A stretch of DNA of 23,487 nt from an uncultured Candidatus Melainabacteria bacterium (GTDB lineage Bacteria > Cyanobacteriota > Vampirovibrionia > Gastranaerophilales > Gastranaerophilaceae): contig CAKVJR010000017.1 of NCBI GenBank assembly GCA_934754855.1, positions 1 to 23,487 on the forward strand, read 5' to 3'. Numbering within the stretch: position 1 is the first letter of the stretch; each line of letters opens with the position of its first letter. The notes below the pieces were generated by a model. That model had not been told where the DNA came from. It searched no databases and saw only the letters and a list, made by a program, of their open reading frames with translations. Made by a program: the position numbers and the translations under genes. Positions 1 through 7,310 of the stretch are shown piece after piece.

Positions 1-902
1 GCCGCTTCAATATGAGAACCGAACACATAATACGTTCCTGTTTTTTCATCTTTGAAAACAGACGGATCATGAACCGTAAGTTCATCGGCATTTTTGATAA
101 CTTGCTGAATGTCTTTCATAACATCATCAGAGAGGATTGCGGACAATTTTTCGTTCGTTTCGGCAAGTGCATTAGCCGAACGATATTGGAGTTTCAAAAA
201 GTCGGAAACTCTCATCGGTTCTATAATTGTGTATGGCGAATCTGTTTGCGGCAATTTAAGTGCGATATCTTTAACAGGCTTAATCCGCAAAGTTTCGACA
301 TCGTTTTTGCTTCTGATTTCACCACGGAGCAACTCGGGAAGTTCCAACCCCGGCAAATTAACGATGTAGCCTACCTTTATGGCAACTTTGCTCGGAATAT
401 CTTTTGATATAATTTTCGGCAAATCTTTTGTTTCAACAAGTTCTGCCGATTTAATAACGCCGATGTCGTGAAGTTCTTTTGAGAGAACGGTTTGCACCTT
501 GTCACCGACGTGAAGAACTTTTTTGCCCGTCAAAGGAACATAAATCGTTTGCATTTGCGGCGGAGTGACTTCGAGGAACTGTTCGCCGATGATACCTGTT
601 TGTTGAATTGAAATTGATGATGCCTCGGGAATTTTGACATTCGGCTCGGTGATAACGAATTTCAACTCGATATAACTGTTTTCAGAATTAATTTTCGGTT
701 CTAAACTTTCGACCTGCCCGATTCTGACTCCCATCATTTGAACGCCCGAACCTGCTCTCAACCCGTTTACGTCCTTGAATGCGACCGTAATTCTTTCCCC
801 TGCGGAAATTGAACGACCTTTAACCCAAAGTACCGTAAAGACTAAAATTAAGATAGCCGCTAAAGTTAAAACTCCTACTTTAAATCCTGATGATAATTTC
901 AT
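1..902 (-). CDS. mlaD: MCE-domain protein MlaD, 3' end off the window and reading into a GH43-like segment
   Basis: Substrate-binding subunit of an Mla-type ABC system that moves phospholipid between inner and outer membrane. Seen: an open frame of 300 residues with no stop to the left edge. It has one membrane anchor at about residues 8-26 (VGVLTLAAILILVFTVLWV) and an MCE domain at about 36-120, with DVNGLRAGSGVQMMGVRIGQ and TGIIGEQFLEV typical of the family. An alpha-helical tail follows (LAETNEKLSAILSDDVMKDI...). The start is ATG at 902 with AAAGGAT just upstream; it lies 38 bp after mlaF, so it is third in the oppF-mlaE-mlaF-mlaD run. Odd: from about residue 276 the frame changes to VHDPSVF...TGTYYVFGSH, a GH43 blade-one signature. 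The MCE identity is secure; the fusion may be real or an assembly join. Confidence 0.88.
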   Translation of the reverse strand, partial: MKLSSGFKVGVLTLAAILILVFTVLWVKGRSISAGERITVAFKDVNGLRAGSGVQMMGVRIGQVESLEPKINSENSYIELKFVITEPNVKIPEASSISIQQTGIIGEQFLEVTPPQMQTIYVPLTGKKVLHVGDKVQTVLSKELHDIGVIKSAELVETKDLPKIISKDIPSKVAIKVGYIVNLPGLELPELLRGEIRSKNDVETLRIKPVKDIALKLPQTDSPYTIIEPMRVSDFLKLQYRSANALAETNEKLSAILSDDVMKDIQQVIKNADELTVHDPSVFKDEKTGTYYVFGSHIEA

Positions 903-940
903 TTTTTATCCTTTGCCTGTTCTTAATTTACCATAAAATT

Positions 941-1672
941 CTAAAAATCCGAAGCATTTATTTTCATGGGACCCTCGGGCGATGCGTCCATAAACTGCCT
1001 TGTATAAGGTGTTTCGCCCGCTTCGAGTTCGCTCGGTGTTCCCTCAAAAACAATTTTGCCGTGATATAACATAATAACTCTGTCGGCACAACGCTTAATC
1101 GTCGAAAGTTGGTGCGTTACAACGATTGCCGTCGTGTTTGTTTCGTTACGCAAACGAACGATGTAATCCTCGATAATCGTTGATGCAACAGGGTCTAAGC
1201 CCGCCGTCGGCTCGTCGTACAAAATCAAACTCGGCTCGGTCATAATCGCACGTGCAAAACTTACACGTTTTTGCATACCGCCTGAGAGTTCGTACGGAAA
1301 TTTGTTCTCAATGTTGCTCAAGCCAACAGTTTTCAGTTTTTTTGCAACCATTTCCCGAAGTTCTTTTTCGCTGTATTTACCCCGAAACTCTTTTCGTTCC
1401 TGCAATGCGAAGGTAATGTTATCAAAAACATTTAACGAATCAAAAAGTGCCGAATATTGGAAAACCATTGCGACTTCGCCCTTATCGTCGGAAGTAATTG
1501 TTCCGCCGTCACTGTCCAACAAGCCCGTTATCAACTTCAAAACAGTACTTTTACCCGAACCGCTAAATCCGACAATCGCAAGTATTTCGCCTGTTTTAAC
1601 CTCAAACGAAATATCATCTAAAATAACTTTATCATCAAATTTTTTTGTTAAATGTTCGATTTTTAATGTCAT
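941..1672 (-). CDS. mlaF: Mla-type phospholipid ABC transporter ATP-binding protein
   Basis: Cytoplasmic ATPase that powers the MlaE permease in lipid transport across the envelope. The 243-residue length is normal. Visible motifs: Walker A GFSGSGKST (35-43), Q-loop Gln72 in VFQYSALFDSLNVFDN (the 'SALFDSL' after the Q-loop is characteristic of MlaF rather than other ABC ATPases), signature LSGGMQKR (129-136), Walker B LILYDEP (149-155) and switch His187. The ATG at 1672 has AAAAGG six bases upstream, inside the 11-bp gap after mlaE, so translation is likely coupled. It is flanked by the permease and the MCE subunit, which confirms the system. Confidence 0.95.
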   Translation of the reverse strand: MTLKIEHLTKKFDDKVILDDISFEVKTGEILAIVGFSGSGKSTVLKLITGLLDSDGGTITSDDKGEVAMVFQYSALFDSLNVFDNITFALQERKEFRGKYSEKELREMVAKKLKTVGLSNIENKFPYELSGGMQKRVSFARAIMTEPSLILYDEPTAGLDPVASTIIEDYIVRLRNETNTTAIVVTHQLSTIKRCADRVIMLYHGKIVFEGTPSELEAGETPYTRQFMDASPEGPMKINASDF

Positions 1673-1683
1673 AATTTACCTTT

Positions 1684-2496
1684 TTAGAAATAGAACCATA
1701 AAGCGAAAATGTAGTCTATGATTACAATTCCGATGAATGACCAAACAACAGCCTTTGTTGTTGCAATACCGACGCTTTTTGCCCCGCCCTCGGCGTCATA
1801 ACCGCAACTTGAACTGATATGGGCAATTGCAGCCCCGAAAAAAGATGCTTTCAAAAGCATAATTCCGATATCACGGTTGAAAAGCCCTAATTTTACTGAG
1901 TTTATGAAGCACAAACCCGTAACTTCGGGACTTGTCAAAGACGAAACAAATCCTCCGCAAAAAATCCCGACAGTCGAAGCGACAGTAGTAACTAAGGGCA
2001 TCATTAACGCCCCCGCAATTACTCTCGGAACGAAAAGATATTTTACGGGAGGAACATGCAAAACTTTCATCGCCGAAACTTGGTCTGTGACTTTCATTGT
2101 GGCAATTTCGGAAGCCATTGACGAACCTATCATCGAAATTATCGCAAACCCGGTCATAATCGTTCCCATTTCCCGAACGGTTACGATAGCCAAAAGCCCG
2201 CCGATAAACGCCGCACCGCCTTGTTTAACCATTTCGGGAGCGATTTGAACCGCCAAAATAATCGACGTCATCGCAACAATTGTCAGCGTTATCGGCAGCG
2301 AATCTATCGCAAACCTGCTACATTGCTCGATTACGTGACGATAAGAAAATTGTCCCGTCAAAATGTATTTAATAACCTCAAACAGGCGAATTGCCATACG
2401 TCCAAAGGTTTCAAAGAACTCGAACGCCTGCTTTTTGAGGAGTTTGAGAAATTGAAACGTGACTGTTTGGGTTACAAAATACTCTATTCTTTTCAT
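1684..2496 (-). CDS. mlaE: MlaE-type ABC transporter permease
   Basis: Inner-membrane permease of the Mla/TGD1 family, partner of the MlaF ATPase and the MCE protein downstream. The 270 residues show an amphipathic N-terminal region (1-60) and about five hydrophobic segments. The family block VREMGTIMTG is followed by EIATMKVTDQVSAMKVL and a VPRVIAGALMMPL membrane segment. These match the MlaE core that contacts the ATPase. No Shine-Dalgarno sequence precedes the ATG at 2496; instead TAAAAT ends exactly six bases before it, suggesting a leaderless transcript started inside the 3' end of the upstream ATPase gene (see promoter entry). The gap to that gene's stop is 13 bp, so read-through is also possible. 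Confidence 0.93.
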   Translation of the reverse strand: MKRIEYFVTQTVTFQFLKLLKKQAFEFFETFGRMAIRLFEVIKYILTGQFSYRHVIEQCSRFAIDSLPITLTIVAMTSIILAVQIAPEMVKQGGAAFIGGLLAIVTVREMGTIMTGFAIISMIGSSMASEIATMKVTDQVSAMKVLHVPPVKYLFVPRVIAGALMMPLVTTVASTVGIFCGGFVSSLTSPEVTGLCFINSVKLGLFNRDIGIMLLKASFFGAAIAHISSSCGYDAEGGAKSVGIATTKAVVWSFIGIVIIDYIFALWFYF

Positions 2497-2531
2497 GCTA
2501 CAATTTTAACTATTTTTGCGAATTTTCGCAA
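2494..2531 (-). promoter_or_regulatory. Candidate leaderless promoter for mlaE
   Basis: On the minus strand TTGCGA (2526-2531), a 17-base spacer, TAAAAT (2503-2508), six bases TGTAGC, then ATG. The expected start of transcription is the A of the ATG. It overlaps the last codons of oppF. There is no ribosome-binding site in between. Confidence 0.5.
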
Positions 2532-3490
2532 CCAATATACAAATGACATTTTACGAGATGATTTTTGCCGACACAATCAAGAGAAGGGCAACTTTCCGAG
2601 CAAATCGGCATAACTTCGGGGCATCGGGTATGAAATTTGCAGCCCGAAGGAAGATTTTTCGGCGACGGAACATCGCCCGCCAAAATTATCCGCCCGTCTT
2701 TTTTATCTCTCGAAATCATCGGCACGGAACTCAAAAGTGCCTTTGTATAAGGGTGTTTCGGCTCGTTAAACAAATCTTCATTATCCGCAAGTTCAACAAT
2801 CTCGCCCAAATACATCACCGCCGTTCTGTCGCAAATATGCCGAACAACGCTCAAATCGTGCGATATGAACAATATTGTCAAATTCAATTTTTCTTTCAAA
2901 TCTTTTAAAAGATTTATAATTTGAGCCCGAATGCTAACGTCCAAGGCACTTACAGGCTCATCGGCAACGATAAATTTCGGTTTCAGAATAATTGCCGATG
3001 CAATAGAAATTCTCTGTCTTTGACCACCAGAAAACTCGTGGGGATAATAATTTAAAGCACTTTTATCAATCCCCGTCAAATCGCAAACTTCTTCGATTTT
3101 TTGCCGAATAATTTTAGAATTTTTTTCCCCGTGAATTACGAGCGGTTCCTTCAAAATATCATAAATTTTCATTCTCGGATTAAGACTTGCATAAGGGTTT
3201 TGAAAAATCATCTGAGCAGATTTGCGAAAATTTTTAAGATTTTTTTCCTCGGAAACATCAACCCCGTCAAAAATAATTTGCCCCGAATAGCCATCCTCAA
3301 GCCGCAAAATGCACTTGCCGAGGGTTGATTTTCCGCAACCTGACTCGCCAACAATTCCCAAAATTTCGCCCTCTCGAATTTTCAAATCAACATCATTAAC
3401 CGCATTGATAAACTCATTCTTTTCAGCCGAAAATCCCGATTTAACAGCATATTTCATCACTAAATTTTTAATTTCGACAAGATTTTTCAT
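2510..3490 (-). CDS. oppF: Oligopeptide/dipeptide ABC transporter ATPase, OppF/DppF type (orphan)
   Basis: ATP-binding subunit of a peptide importer. From the ATG at 3490 it has 326 residues, the usual OppF size. Motifs: Walker A GESGCGKST (48-56), Q-loop FQNPYASLNPRMKI (typical of OppF), signature FSGGQRQR (153-160), Walker B FIVADEP (173-179) and switch His211. The C-terminal oligopeptide-transport domain has six cysteines (284, 290, 297, 301, 306, 315), in the style of the iron-sulfur-binding DppD/OppF tail. A TTG five codons upstream (3505) would also be in frame, but the ATG start matches the family N-terminus. Odd: no OppD, permease or binding-protein gene lies nearby; it sits between ldcA and mlaE. 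It may serve a transporter encoded elsewhere, perhaps for murein peptides given ldcA upstream (inference). Confidence 0.9.
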   Translation of the reverse strand: MKNLVEIKNLVMKYAVKSGFSAEKNEFINAVNDVDLKIREGEILGIVGESGCGKSTLGKCILRLEDGYSGQIIFDGVDVSEEKNLKNFRKSAQMIFQNPYASLNPRMKIYDILKEPLVIHGEKNSKIIRQKIEEVCDLTGIDKSALNYYPHEFSGGQRQRISIASAIILKPKFIVADEPVSALDVSIRAQIINLLKDLKEKLNLTILFISHDLSVVRHICDRTAVMYLGEIVELADNEDLFNEPKHPYTKALLSSVPMISRDKKDGRIILAGDVPSPKNLPSGCKFHTRCPEVMPICSESCPSLDCVGKNHLVKCHLYIGCENSQK

Positions 3491-3502
3491 TCTTAAATTA
3501 TA
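3488..3502 (-). promoter_or_regulatory. Candidate leaderless -10 element for oppF
   Basis: Minus strand: perfect TATAAT (3497-3502), six bases TTAAGA, then ATG at 3490. No convincing -35 at 16-18 bases and no Shine-Dalgarno site. The geometry places the transcription start on the start codon. Confidence 0.4.
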
Positions 3503-3540
3503 CAATTATTTTTGGAAAAAGGATATAGCCCTTGTAACAA

Positions 3541-4455
3541 TTAATTTGCAAAGGTTTTCTCCGTCGTTTCGATAATTTTTTTCTCCGCAGAAAAATTACA
3601 ATTTACTCCAATCGGCAAGGTAAATTTATCCTCTTCATGAGAAATCAAAAATCCGTCACAACAAGGGATTTGCAAGGCTCTTGCATACTCTTTAAACATA
3701 TCATCGACAAAATTTTTCTTCTCTAAATCAGAAAACACCCCAATCGCAAGTCCCGCAATGTTTTCACGGAATTTTTCAATGTTAATCAACTGGGTAAACA
3801 TTCTGTCGATTTTGTAAGCAGGCTCATTCACATCTTCAAGGAACAAAATAAATTTTTCGTCGGGAATAAAATCAAGACCTGCCATAGATGCAATCGTTGC
3901 GAGGTTTCCGCCCCACAAAATACCGTTTGCATATCCTTTGTTAAAAACTTTTCCATTTCCGCAAAAATGCAATGTTTCCGAGCAACTCAGCGTTTCAAAG
4001 AAAGATTTTTCCGTAAATTTTGAAATTTTTTCGCCCCCGAAATCGCCATTCGCCATTGCACCGTGAAAACAAACCATGCTCGTTTTTTTGTAAAGATAGA
4101 GCAAAAGTGCCGTGATATCAGAGTATCCGCACAAAATTTTCGGATTATTCTTTATTATGTCATAATTTATTTTATCTAAAATTCTTATAACGCCGTAACC
4201 GCCTCGGGTACAAACGATTGCATCGATTTTGTCGTCAGCAAAAAATTCCTCTAAGTTTTTAACTCTTTCTTCGTCAGAACCTGCGTGGTATCTGAATTTT
4301 CGGTAAGTTGTATCAGAAATAACGGTTTGATACCCCAAAGATTGAAAATATTTTGAGGCATTTTCGATATTTTTCACACTTCTTATATCGCCCGAAACCG
4401 ACAACAGTCCTATCGTGTCGCCCTTTTGTAACTTTTTTGGTTTAATTAAATTCAT
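3541..4455 (-). CDS. ldcA: LD-carboxypeptidase (peptidase family S66)
   Basis: Cytoplasmic serine peptidase that removes the terminal D-alanine from murein tetrapeptides during peptidoglycan recycling. The 304-residue length fits. The N-terminal domain has the family block VCTRGGYG (81-88) and GYSD with the nucleophile Ser112. The C-terminal domain has FLEDVNEPAYKIDRM, with the triad Glu at 207, and ISHEEDKFTLPIGV, with the likely triad His273. The spacing of these three residues agrees with the S66 fold. It diverges from dnaX; the ATG at 4455 is preceded by AGGGAG, but 14 bases away, longer than ideal. It is followed 50 bp later by the OppF-like ATPase on the same strand, a pairing that suggests uptake and trimming of cell-wall peptides (inference). 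Confidence 0.93.
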   Translation of the reverse strand: MNLIKPKKLQKGDTIGLLSVSGDIRSVKNIENASKYFQSLGYQTVISDTTYRKFRYHAGSDEERVKNLEEFFADDKIDAIVCTRGGYGVIRILDKINYDIIKNNPKILCGYSDITALLLYLYKKTSMVCFHGAMANGDFGGEKISKFTEKSFFETLSCSETLHFCGNGKVFNKGYANGILWGGNLATIASMAGLDFIPDEKFILFLEDVNEPAYKIDRMFTQLINIEKFRENIAGLAIGVFSDLEKKNFVDDMFKEYARALQIPCCDGFLISHEEDKFTLPIGVNCNFSAEKKIIETTEKTFAN

Positions 4456-4459
4456 AAAA

Positions 4460-4488
4460 CGGACAAAATCTCCCTTTTCGATTATAAT
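4460..4488 (+). promoter_or_regulatory. dnaX promoter with a palindromic -10 shared with ldcA
   Basis: Plus strand: CGGACA (4460-4465), 17-base spacer, TATAAT (4483-4488), giving a start near 4495 and a leader of about 31 bases with a GGAG ribosome site. The eight bases ATTATAAT (4481-4488) are their own reverse complement, so a second TATAAT (4481-4486) faces ldcA. No good -35 is seen for that direction. Confidence 0.6.
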
Positions 4489-4525
4489 ACCGATAGTAGC
4501 ATTTTAATTCGTTCGGAGCAAATCA

Positions 4526-6691
4526 TTGAGCAAAAAATACATTCCGCTTTACACAAAATATCGTCCGATGGTCTTTGCGGACATTACGGGACAGGAAAGC
4601 ACCGTCAAAGCACTTTCCAATGCCGTGCAATCAGGCAGAATTATGCATGCTTATTTGTTTTGCGGTCCGAGAGGAACGGGTAAAACATCATCTGCCCGCA
4701 TTTTTGCAAAATCTTTAAACTGCGTAAACGGCCCGACCGTAACGCCTTGCGGGGAATGTGCAGGCTGTCTTGATGTCATAAACTCAACTCCCGTCGATGT
4801 TATTGAAATCGATGCTGCGAGCAACCGCTCTGTCGATGATGCAAGAAATATCCTCGAAAAGGTGCAATATGCCCCGCTTCACGGAAGATACAAAATCTAT
4901 ATCATTGATGAAGTTCACATGCTGACGAACGAAGCCTCAAACGCTCTTTTGAAAACGCTCGAAGAACCGCCCGAAAACGTCATCTTTATCCTTGCAACAA
5001 CAGAATCTCACAAGGTTTTGGAAACAATCGTTTCAAGATGTCAAAGATACGATTTCAGAAGAATTACAACGGCTGATATCGTCAAAAGGCTTGATTTTAT
5101 TGCAAAATCAGAAAATATACAAATCACGGACGAGGCTCTTCTTGCAATTGCAAAAAATGCAGCGGGCGGAATGCGTGATGCAGTCGCACTTTTAGACCAA
5201 TTGAGCGTTTTGGGGCAAAACGGAAAAATCACTGTCGAAGATGTTAACGAAATTTTAGGTCAAATTTCTTATGACAAAGTCTATGAAATCGCAGAGTGTA
5301 TCAACAATTCCGACACCGAAAATGCCTTGAAAATTTTGAGCGAAATAAACGATAGAGGAAACGAGCCGAGCAGGGTCTTAACCGCACTGATACAGTATTT
5401 CAGAGATATGTTGATTTTGAAATCCTGCACAGACAAATCTCTCGTTTTTTCAATGACAAAAATCAACGAAGCAATTTACGACAAAATTAAGGCTCAAAGC
5501 GAAAAATTCGATAAACAAACCCTGATTTTCCTCGCAGAAAGGCTCTCTTACCACTTTGCAAAATTAAAAGAAAATACAAACAAATATATGTGGGCTGAAC
5601 TTTGCATAATAGATATAACAAGTCTTGAAAAAGTGCCGACAATAGCGGAATTGACCGAAAAAGTCGCACGACTTGAAGCAATGTTATCAAGCGGTCAAAT
5701 CCCCGCTGCAAAAATCTCAAGCACCCCGCAAATTCAACAAAAACAAGACTTTGCACCAACACAAATTTCGCAACCGAAAGTCGAAGAAAAACCGCAAGTT
5801 CAAGAACATGCAAGACCATCTTTTGCAAAACCTGTTGAACAGCCGCAAAAGCCCGCACCAATTGAGTCAAAGCCTGTCGAAGTTCAAAGAGAAGAACCGA
5901 AAACTTCTCCCGCTCAAGAACAGCCGATGAGCAAAGAAACAGGCGATATGCTTGCAGATTGGCAACAAATTTGTGCCGAAATCAAGCCGCCCGCAAGTTT
6001 CTTCTATCAAAGATTGGCTAAACCGATTGAAGTTACACGACACAAAATCGTGCTCGGCTTCGCAAACGACGGCGGAGCAAAAACCGCCAACGAGCCGATG
6101 AAAAAAGGAAAACTTCAAGAGGCTGCCTGCAAATATTTTGACGTCGCATCAATTCAAATTGAATGCAAAGTCGGCACATCATCAGCAATAACAAGCCATT
6201 CTGCCGAAAAAAAAACTGAATCTTTTGCAGACTCAGTAGAAAAACAAATTGAAGAAAAAAAATCGGCAACTCCGACAATATCAACGTCATCAACCGTAAC
6301 CCCAACAACGACGGCATATTCCGCTCCGTCGAGCAAGCCGAAATTCGCAATTCCTCAAAAAGTTGCGGAAGAGCCGGTTGACTTATCCCCCATAAATTAC
6401 GACGATTGCCCGCAAAACGAAGATTTTTACGGAAATGAAAAAGTCGTTGACAAGCCTGTTCAAAAACCTGCTCAAAGCATTGAAAAGACTTCATTTTCAG
6501 AGAATACACCCGAAGAAATTGCAGAAACGAAAATAGATGCCGAACCGCAGGCAAATTACGTTGACGATGAAGACGAATATTCAGCAATGCCTTCTGGCAC
6601 TGACGATTTAACCCCTTCCGTTAACCTCGAAGAAGCCTCAGACACCGCAAGAACAATTGTCGAACTTTTCAGCGGAAAAGTTATAAATTAA
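4526..6691 (+). CDS. dnaX: DNA polymerase III subunit tau/gamma
   Basis: Clamp-loader ATPase of the replicative polymerase. The 721 residues start at a TTG (4526) with GGAG seven bases upstream; MSKKYIPLYTKYRP is the normal DnaX opening. AAA+ core: Walker A GPRGTGKT (47-54), a zinc site with Cys66, 75, 78 and 81, Walker B IIDEVHML (126-133), and sensor/arginine-finger region VSRCQRYDF (169-177). Clamp-loader domain III runs to about residue 385. It is followed by a Pro/Gln/Lys-rich linker, a tau-like domain at about 475-545 (DWQQICAEIKPPASFFYQRL...), and a long acidic low-complexity tail to 721. A run of nine A (6207-6215) in the linker between the tau-like domain and the tail is followed by TGA in the -1 frame, so a truncated product is likely. 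It is monocistronic and convergent with smpB. Confidence 0.97.
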   Translation: MSKKYIPLYTKYRPMVFADITGQESTVKALSNAVQSGRIMHAYLFCGPRGTGKTSSARIFAKSLNCVNGPTVTPCGECAGCLDVINSTPVDVIEIDAASNRSVDDARNILEKVQYAPLHGRYKIYIIDEVHMLTNEASNALLKTLEEPPENVIFILATTESHKVLETIVSRCQRYDFRRITTADIVKRLDFIAKSENIQITDEALLAIAKNAAGGMRDAVALLDQLSVLGQNGKITVEDVNEILGQISYDKVYEIAECINNSDTENALKILSEINDRGNEPSRVLTALIQYFRDMLILKSCTDKSLVFSMTKINEAIYDKIKAQSEKFDKQTLIFLAERLSYHFAKLKENTNKYMWAELCIIDITSLEKVPTIAELTEKVARLEAMLSSGQIPAAKISSTPQIQQKQDFAPTQISQPKVEEKPQVQEHARPSFAKPVEQPQKPAPIESKPVEVQREEPKTSPAQEQPMSKETGDMLADWQQICAEIKPPASFFYQRLAKPIEVTRHKIVLGFANDGGAKTANEPMKKGKLQEAACKYFDVASIQIECKVGTSSAITSHSAEKKTESFADSVEKQIEEKKSATPTISTSSTVTPTTTAYSAPSSKPKFAIPQKVAEEPVDLSPINYDDCPQNEDFYGNEKVVDKPVQKPAQSIEKTSFSENTPEEIAETKIDAEPQANYVDDEDEYSAMPSGTDDLTPSVNLEEASDTARTIVELFSGKVIN
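6206..6236 (+). promoter_or_regulatory. Predicted slippage/frameshift site in dnaX
   Basis: G followed by nine A then CTGA. In frame this reads Glu561-Lys-Lys-Thr. One extra A in the mRNA, or a -1 ribosomal shift on A AAA AAA, gives Glu-Lys-Lys-Asn then UGA, a 564-residue product. Loss of one A also leads to a stop soon after (a TAG within ten codons). A hairpin directly follows: CTGAATC (6216-6222) with GACTCAG (6230-6236), one mismatch. Layout as in known dnaX gamma-producing sites; the event itself is predicted. Confidence 0.6.
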
Positions 6692-6714
6692 CAAAAATTG
6701 CAAACTAATTTCTC

Positions 6715-6732
6715 GCAAAATAAAAATTTTGC
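6715..6732. other. Small hairpin after dnaX
   Basis: GCAAAAT (6715-6721), loop AAAA, ATTTTGC (6726-6732): seven perfect pairs, 23 bases past the dnaX stop. No T-run follows on either strand, so it may only stabilise the 3' end. The rest of 6692-6827 is A-rich with no gene seen. Confidence 0.35.
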
Positions 6733-6827
6733 CCGCAAAAAGCACAAAAAATTCCTCTTAAAAACGCAAAAAAGCATTCAAAAAAATGATTAAAAAAGCA
6801 ATAAAAACGAGAAATTATGACAAAAAA

Positions 6828-7274
6828 TTAACGTTTCATTGCACGTTGCATATCACGTGTTTGTGTCTTTTTGGCTATATCGTCCCGTTTGTCGAAAAGT
6901 TTTTTACCTTTAGCGAGGGCTATTTCCAACTTTGCAAATCCGCCGTCGCCAATGAACATGCTGAGCGGAATGATTGTGTAGCCCTCTTTTTTGATTTTGC
7001 CCGACATTTTGAGAATTTCTTTTTTATTCAAAAGCAATTTTCTTTTTCTCTCGGGTTCTTTATTGTAGCGGTTGCCTTGTTCATAAGGGCTGATATGACA
7101 GGAATAGAGCCAAACTTCGCCATCTTCGATTTTAGCAAAACTGTCTTTTAAATTCACCGCCCCTTTTCGGACAGATTTAATTTCCGTGCCGAAAAGTACA
7201 ATTCCTGCCGTATATTTTTCGATTATGTTAAAGTCGTGAAAGGCTTTTTTGTTTACGGTTACTGTTTTGCTCAT
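6828..7274 (-). CDS. smpB: SsrA-binding protein SmpB
   Basis: Binds tmRNA and brings it to stalled ribosomes for trans-translation. The 148-residue length is typical. Family blocks: KKAFHDFNIIEKYTAGIVL, GTEIKSVRKGAVNLKDSF, the conserved HISPYEQGNRYN, KRKLLLNKKEI, and the basic C-terminal tail GKKLFDKRDDIAKKTQTRDMQRAMKR that enters the decoding centre. The ATG at 7274 has no ribosome-binding site; an extended -10 TGCTATAAT ends six bases before it. The tmRNA gene itself is not seen in the window. It lies 36 bp after the large membrane-protein gene but appears to have its own promoter. Confidence 0.97.
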   Translation of the reverse strand: MSKTVTVNKKAFHDFNIIEKYTAGIVLFGTEIKSVRKGAVNLKDSFAKIEDGEVWLYSCHISPYEQGNRYNKEPERKRKLLLNKKEILKMSGKIKKEGYTIIPLSMFIGDGGFAKLEIALAKGKKLFDKRDDIAKKTQTRDMQRAMKR

Positions 7275-7309
7275 AACCGAATTATAGCAACAAAAGCGTT
7301 TTATGCAAA
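7272..7309 (-). promoter_or_regulatory. Candidate leaderless promoter for smpB
   Basis: Minus strand: TTTGCA (7304-7309), 17-base spacer ending in TGC, perfect TATAAT (7281-7286), six bases TCGGTT, then ATG. Extended -10 and correct spacing make this the best of the four leaderless candidates. The whole element fits in the 36-bp gap after the upstream gene's stop. Confidence 0.65.
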
Positions 7310-7310
7310 C

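Noticed and set aside
12..407. Plus-strand ORF of 131 residues
   Set aside because: It is antisense to the mlaD frame, which has clear MCE homology; no start signal.
6255..6262. Second A-run (eight A) in dnaX as a slip site
   Set aside because: A shift there runs on for many codons before a stop and has no adjacent structure; the nine-A run at 6207 is far better placed.
6033..6587. 184-residue minus-strand ORF
   Set aside because: It is antisense to the dnaX linker and tail, has low-complexity Leu/Phe/Arg composition and no ribosome site; a shadow of the Gln/Lys/Glu-rich coding strand.
6692..6827. tmRNA (ssrA) gene next to smpB
   Set aside because: The 136-bp gap is A-rich and shows no tRNA-like ends or tag-peptide frame; also too short.
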